64,000 bases of DNA from Candidatus Pantoea floridensis (GTDB lineage Bacteria > Pseudomonadota > Gammaproteobacteria > Enterobacterales > Enterobacteriaceae). The notes beneath the pieces were generated by a model that made no database searches, was not told the DNA's origin, and was given only the letters and a program-made list of their open reading frames with translations. The translations under genes and the position numbers were made by a program. Shown one piece after another: positions 60,463 through 64,000 of this stretch. The DNA lies in the NCBI RefSeq assembly GCF_900215435.1, contig NZ_OCMY01000001.1:1364001-1428000 (forward strand), in the 5' to 3' direction. The stretch's first letter is position 1. The number at the start of each line of letters is the position of its first letter.

Positions 60463-61158
60463 ATGGCTCTCGATTTCAGCAGTGTGATAACCGGCCAATA
60501 CGGCCAGATGATCGTTGACGGAACGGTGATCACCCTTGAACTGGCGTTGGGTGCCTGGCTACTGGCAATGGTACTGGCGCTGCTGCTGGTGGTGATCCGC
60601 CTGACTGAAAACCGTATCGCCGTCGGCCTGGTAAAAGCTTACGTCTCTTACCACCGAAACGTACCGACGCTGATTCAACTGATGATGTGGTACTTCGCGA
60701 TCCCCACCTTGCTGCCAGAGGCGTTGCAGATGTGGATCAATAACTTCAACGCCGAGTTTCTGTTTTCCCTCACCGCGCTTGGCCTGTGCCAGGCCGCCTA
60801 CTTCTCTGAAGATATCCGCAGCGGCCTGCGCGCCATTCCCGATGGGCAGAACGAAGCGGCGCGCGCGCTGGGGATGAGTTATGTGCGCGCCATGCAGGCG
60901 GTGATTCTGCCGCAGGGCGTTCGCAATGCGCTGCCGGCGATGATCAACCACACGGTGCTGCTGTTTAAAAATACCAGTCTGGCGATGGTGATCGGCGTGG
61001 CGGATCTCACCTATGTCACGCGTGATATTGAGAACCAGACATTCCGCACCTTCGAATCCTACATCGTGGCGACCGTGGGTTATCTGTTCTTCTCCCTGCT
61101 GCTGATGGGTCTTGGCGCGCTGCTGGCCCGCCGCTTCCACCGCGTCTATGCGAGGTAA
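60463..61158 (+). CDS. Amino-acid ABC transporter permease (HisM/GlnP type)
   Basis: A 231-residue permease with four to five membrane helices and the EAA loop motif EAARALGMSYVRAMQAVILPQGVRNALPAM, typical of polar amino-acid permeases. It acts with the next permease as heterodimer. No binding-protein gene is adjacent; the one at 52910 is a likely partner. Overlaps the next gene by one base. Confidence 0.9.
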   Translation: MALDFSSVITGQYGQMIVDGTVITLELALGAWLLAMVLALLLVVIRLTENRIAVGLVKAYVSYHRNVPTLIQLMMWYFAIPTLLPEALQMWINNFNAEFLFSLTALGLCQAAYFSEDIRSGLRAIPDGQNEAARALGMSYVRAMQAVILPQGVRNALPAMINHTVLLFKNTSLAMVIGVADLTYVTRDIENQTFRTFESYIVATVGYLFFSLLLMGLGALLARRFHRVYAR

Positions 61159-61919
61159 TGGCGATGTTTGAGATTTTCACCATTTTGCATGACAACGGCA
61201 TGCTGCTGTTAATGGGGCAATATCCCAACGGGCCGATTGGCGGCGTGCTCTGTACGCTGCTGATCTCGGTGCTGGCCGTGCTGCTGGCGTTTCCGATTGG
61301 TGTGCTGCTGGGCCTGGCGCGTCTGTCGCCGTGGCGCTGGCTGAGCTGGCCCGCTACCGGCTGGGTTTACCTGCTGCGCGGCATTCCGCTGATGATGGTG
61401 GTGTTCTGGACTTACTTCTGTGTGCCATTGCTGATTGGCCACAACATCAGCGGATTCGCCACCATGCTGTGTACGCTGGTGATTTATGAGAGCGCCTATA
61501 TCGCCGAGATCGTACGCGGCGGCATTCAGGCGCTGCCGCATGGACAGTATGAAGCGTCACGCGCGCTGGGCATGAGCCATCTCAAAACTCTGCGCCTGGT
61601 GATTCTGCCGCAGGCGCTGTTCAACACGCTGCCCAGCCTGGTGAGCCAGCTGGTGTCGATCATCAAGGACAGCACGCTGGGCTACGTGATTAACGTACCG
61701 GAACTGACGTTTGCTGCCAATCAGGTGAGCAATCAGCTGCTGACCAAACCGTTTCAGGTGTTCGCGATTGTGGCGCTGAGCTACTACCTCATCTGCTTCA
61801 GCCTCACCTGGCTCGCCAATAAACTTGAAGCGCACATTGCGCAGAAACGCCGTCAGGCTCCACCGCAGCCCGCCAGCGTAGCGCCGGCGGTGATGCTGAC
61901 TAAACCCTCTTCGCAATAA
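61158..61919 (+). CDS. Amino-acid ABC transporter permease (HisQ/GlnP type)
   Basis: The 253-residue permease has five or so helices, conserved LLRGIPLMMVVFWTYFCVP and the EAA loop YEASRALGMSHLKTLRLVILPQALFNTLPS. Its start overlaps the previous stop by one base (TAATG); a second ATG two codons on (61164) has better ribosome-site spacing. The polar C-terminal tail is rich in Pro and Ala. Confidence 0.9.
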   Translation: MAMFEIFTILHDNGMLLLMGQYPNGPIGGVLCTLLISVLAVLLAFPIGVLLGLARLSPWRWLSWPATGWVYLLRGIPLMMVVFWTYFCVPLLIGHNISGFATMLCTLVIYESAYIAEIVRGGIQALPHGQYEASRALGMSHLKTLRLVILPQALFNTLPSLVSQLVSIIKDSTLGYVINVPELTFAANQVSNQLLTKPFQVFAIVALSYYLICFSLTWLANKLEAHIAQKRRQAPPQPASVAPAVMLTKPSSQ

Positions 61920-61928
61920 GGAAACACC

Positions 61929-62666
61929 ATGGGACCGATGATCATGTTTAATCAGGTCAACAAATGGTACGGCGCCTATCAGGCGCTCACCAACCTGAGC
62001 GCCGAGATCAATACCGGCGAAGTCGTGGTAGTGTGCGGCCCTTCTGGCTCCGGCAAATCCACGCTGATTCGTACCGTTAATCGCCTTGAGCCAATCGATG
62101 ACGGCCAGATCGTGTTTGACGGCATCGATATTCACGGCAGCAGCACGCGCCTCAATCAACTGCGCACGCGCATCGGCTTTGTGTTTCAGAGCTTCAACCT
62201 GTTCCCGCATGTTTCCGTGGCCGAGAACATCATGATGTCGCCGATGAAAGTACTCGGCGTGAAGCGCACGGAGGCGCGGCGCCAGGCGGGCGAATTGCTG
62301 GAGCGCGTAGGATTATCGCATAAAGCCGATGCCTATCCGGCGCAGCTTTCCGGCGGTCAGCAGCAGCGCGTAGCCATTGCGCGGGCGCTGGCGATGAAAC
62401 CACCGGTGATGCTGTTTGATGAACCCACCTCAGCGCTCGATCCGGAAATGGTCGGCGAAGTGTTGTCGGTGATGCGCGGTCTGGCGCAGGAAGGGATGAC
62501 GATGATGTGCGTCACCCACGAGATGAATTTTGCACGTGACGTGGCAGACACCATCTGGTTTATGGATCAGGGGCAGATTCTGGAGAAATCGAAGCCGGAG
62601 CAGTTTTTCACCCAGCCGCAGCATCCGCGCGCGCAGCGGTTCTTAAGTGATTTGCGAGCGCATTGA
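61929..62666 (+). CDS. Amino-acid ABC transporter ATPase (GlnQ type)
   Basis: The 245-residue ATPase has Walker [11 protein letters not shown]-loop [10 protein letters not shown], signature [17 protein letters not shown], Walker [16 protein letters not shown] and switch His [10 protein letters not shown], all typical of polar amino-acid importers. It follows the second permease after 9 bases. With the two permeases and a binding protein it completes an importer. Confidence 0.92.
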   Translation: MGPMIMFNQVNKWYGAYQALTNLSAEINTGEVVVVCGPSGSGKSTLIRTVNRLEPIDDGQIVFDGIDIHGSSTRLNQLRTRIGFVFQSFNLFPHVSVAENIMMSPMKVLGVKRTEARRQAGELLERVGLSHKADAYPAQLSGGQQQRVAIARALAMKPPVMLFDEPTSALDPEMVGEVLSVMRGLAQEGMTMMCVTHEMNFARDVADTIWFMDQGQILEKSKPEQFFTQPQHPRAQRFLSDLRAH

Positions 62667-62686
62667 GTTGCTGGTCGGCTTCCTTG

Positions 62687-62710
62687 TAGGGTCGGCATTC
62701 ATGCCGACCT
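62687..62710. repeat. GTAG-type REP element
   Basis: Begins GTAGGG with stem GGTCGGCAT/ATGCCGACC between the convergent ATPase and dehydrogenase genes. Confidence 0.8.
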
Positions 62711-62730
62711 GGTCCATCACCGCACTGGAT

Positions 62731-63900
62731 TCAACAATCCACCCACACCGCGCCCGCATCGGCAGATTTCACGCACTGCTCCACCCAGCGCACGCCCATC
62801 AAGCCAGCATGCGCGCCGGGATACCAGAAGTCCTGCAGGAAAGCCGCATCGCCGCGATCGCTGGCATCCATCGCTAGCGCGAAGCGGCGATAGAGATTTG
62901 ACCAGGCCTCAAACAAGCCTTCCGGATGTCCCGCGCCGATACGGTCGTCAGCTAGCGCGCTTTGATGCAGATAACCCATGCCGCGCTCCAGAATCTGCAC
63001 CGGCTCGCCCTGCACTTCATAACGCAGCTGATTCGGCTGTTCGTCCCACCATTCGATACTGGCTTTCTCACCAATCACGCGGACTTTCTGGCCGTGCATC
63101 GAACCGCTATTCACCGCCGACGCCCACATGGTGCCGACCGCGCCGTTATCATACTCCATCATCACGAAGGCATTATCTTCCAGCGGCGCACGGGTTTTGA
63201 CAAAGCTCTGGCGACTGCACAGCAGGCGCTTCACCTGCAAATGCGGCACCATCGTTTCAGCAATAAATAGCGGATGCGTTGCCAAATCGCCCAGCACGTA
63301 GCTTGGCCCGACGAAGCGCGGATCGACGCGCCATTTGGTGCTTTCATTCTGCAGCTCCACCGCTTCGTTATGGAAACCGTGCGCGAACTGCATATTGATG
63401 ATGCGAATCTCACCGAGCAAACCTGCGGCGATCATCTCGCGCGCCTGATGAATCAGCTGATGCCCGGCGTAACCGTAAGTCACACCGATAATTTTCTTCT
63501 TCTCGATGCACAGCTTTTCCAGTTCATCGGCTTCGGCGGCGGTAAAACACAACGGCTTCTCACACACCACATGCAAACCCGCATTTAGCGCCGCACGGCA
63601 GATGCTGAAATGCGTGTTGTTCGGCGTGGCGATCGATACCGCTTCGATGCCGTCCGCGCGCGCCGCCTCAGCCACAAACATCGTTTCATAATCCGCGTAG
63701 CAGCGCATGGCGTCGATGCCCAGCGAGGTGCCAAAGGCGCGGCCGCGTTCGGCGTTGATATCGAAGGCCCCCGCCAGCAGCGTAAAGTTGTTGTCGCGCG
63801 TCGCCGCCGAACGGTGGATGTAACCAATCTGGCTGGTACCGCCGCCGCCCACCATGCCCCAGCGTAGCGAGCGATTCAGAACGTTAATACCGTTGATCAT
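62731..63900 (-). CDS. Gfo/Idh/MocA-family dehydrogenase
   Basis: The 389-residue protein has an N-terminal Rossmann domain with GMVGGGGTSQIGYIHRSA and the family motif EKPL (VVCEKPLCFTAAE), then a C-terminal alpha/beta domain with GDLATHPLF (catalytic-type Asp and His). Substrates in this family are sugars, inositols or their derivatives. The ATG at 63900 has a GAGGAGA site; the frame extension to 63975 is rejected because it runs into the upstream gene. An epimerase-like gene precedes it after 10 bases. Confidence 0.85.
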   Translation of the reverse strand: MINGINVLNRSLRWGMVGGGGTSQIGYIHRSAATRDNNFTLLAGAFDINAERGRAFGTSLGIDAMRCYADYETMFVAEAARADGIEAVSIATPNNTHFSICRAALNAGLHVVCEKPLCFTAAEADELEKLCIEKKKIIGVTYGYAGHQLIHQAREMIAAGLLGEIRIINMQFAHGFHNEAVELQNESTKWRVDPRFVGPSYVLGDLATHPLFIAETMVPHLQVKRLLCSRQSFVKTRAPLEDNAFVMMEYDNGAVGTMWASAVNSGSMHGQKVRVIGEKASIEWWDEQPNQLRYEVQGEPVQILERGMGYLHQSALADDRIGAGHPEGLFEAWSNLYRRFALAMDASDRGDAAFLQDFWYPGAHAGLMGVRWVEQCVKSADAGAVWVDC

Positions 63901-63910
63901 GCTGATCTCC

Positions 63911-64000
63911 TCAGAATCCAATCGATTGCAAATAGTGCAGGCTGGCGGTGACGTCGCGCAGGCTGGTCTCGGCATCTCGCGGATCGCGCTCCTGTTCGAT
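63911..64000 (-). CDS. C-terminus of a probable sugar-phosphate isomerase/epimerase
   Basis: Only 29 residues are in the window, open to the edge and ending in TGA at 63911. The segment IEQERDP followed by ASLHYLQSIGF is the usual ending of xylose-isomerase-like TIM-barrel proteins (conserved Glu-Gln-Glu-Arg-Asp-Pro, then a final helix SLxYLxxIGF). Pairing of such an epimerase with a Gfo/Idh dehydrogenase is common in sugar or inositol catabolic operons. The rest lies beyond the window. Confidence 0.6.
   Translation of the reverse strand: MEQERDPRDAETSLRDVTASLHYLQSIGF

Overview
The window reads as a chromosome segment of an Enterobacterales bacterium, most likely Erwiniaceae (Pantoea or Erwinia-like). 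This is inferred from near full-length similarity to E. coli proteins, E. coli-like gene order in two long blocks, and a mixed accessory segment. About 58 protein genes, one tRNA and one recognisable sRNA (ArcZ) are supported.

Layout. 1-917: the end of an enterobactin operon (entA, entH). 1092-37081: the E. coli 71-72 min block, obgE-rpmA-rplU / ispB-sfsB / murA-ibaG-mlaBCDEF / yrbG-kdsDC-lptCAB-rpoN-hpf-ptsN-rapZ-npr / mtgA / ArcZ-arcB / a large glutamate-synthase gene with a flavoprotein gene / sspBA / rplM-rpsI / zapE / zapG-degQ-degS. 37105-49774: the E. coli 94 min block (epmA, blc, ecnB, efp, epmB, yjeI, groSL, fxsA, aspA, dcuA, dsbD, yjdC, tRNA-Phe), joined directly to degS and lacking frdABCD, ampC, gdx and cutA. 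49863-64000: an accessory region beginning at the tRNA-Phe gene. It holds a HigBA-type toxin-antitoxin pair, an RraA/HMG-aldolase-like protein, an EamA exporter, a 5-oxoprolinase operon (pxpBCA) with an amino-acid binding protein, an aminotransferase, a Nac-like LysR regulator, a BCCP-like protein without the biotinylation lysine, an SDR, ABC permeases and ATPase, and a Gfo/Idh dehydrogenase with the end of a probable sugar epimerase.

Two things stand out. First, where E. coli has gltBD, this genome has a 1843-residue glutamate-synthase-like protein followed by a CysJ-type diflavin reductase rather than GltD. This suggests a GOGAT fed by NADPH through a flavodoxin-type module. Second, the accessory segment looks like a nitrogen-scavenging module: its nac-like gene has a well-formed sigma-54 promoter with an upstream NtrC-type site, and the flanking genes handle pyroglutamate and amino-acid uptake. 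rpoN and the nitrogen PTS (ptsN, npr) are also in the window.

Regulatory sites and repeats were read by eye. They include a sigma-32 promoter for groESL, ribosomal-protein promoters, paired operators for the toxin-antitoxin genes, GTAG-type REP/REPIN elements found only after 51 kb, and a near-consensus CRP site in the mtgA-arcB gap with no obvious target.
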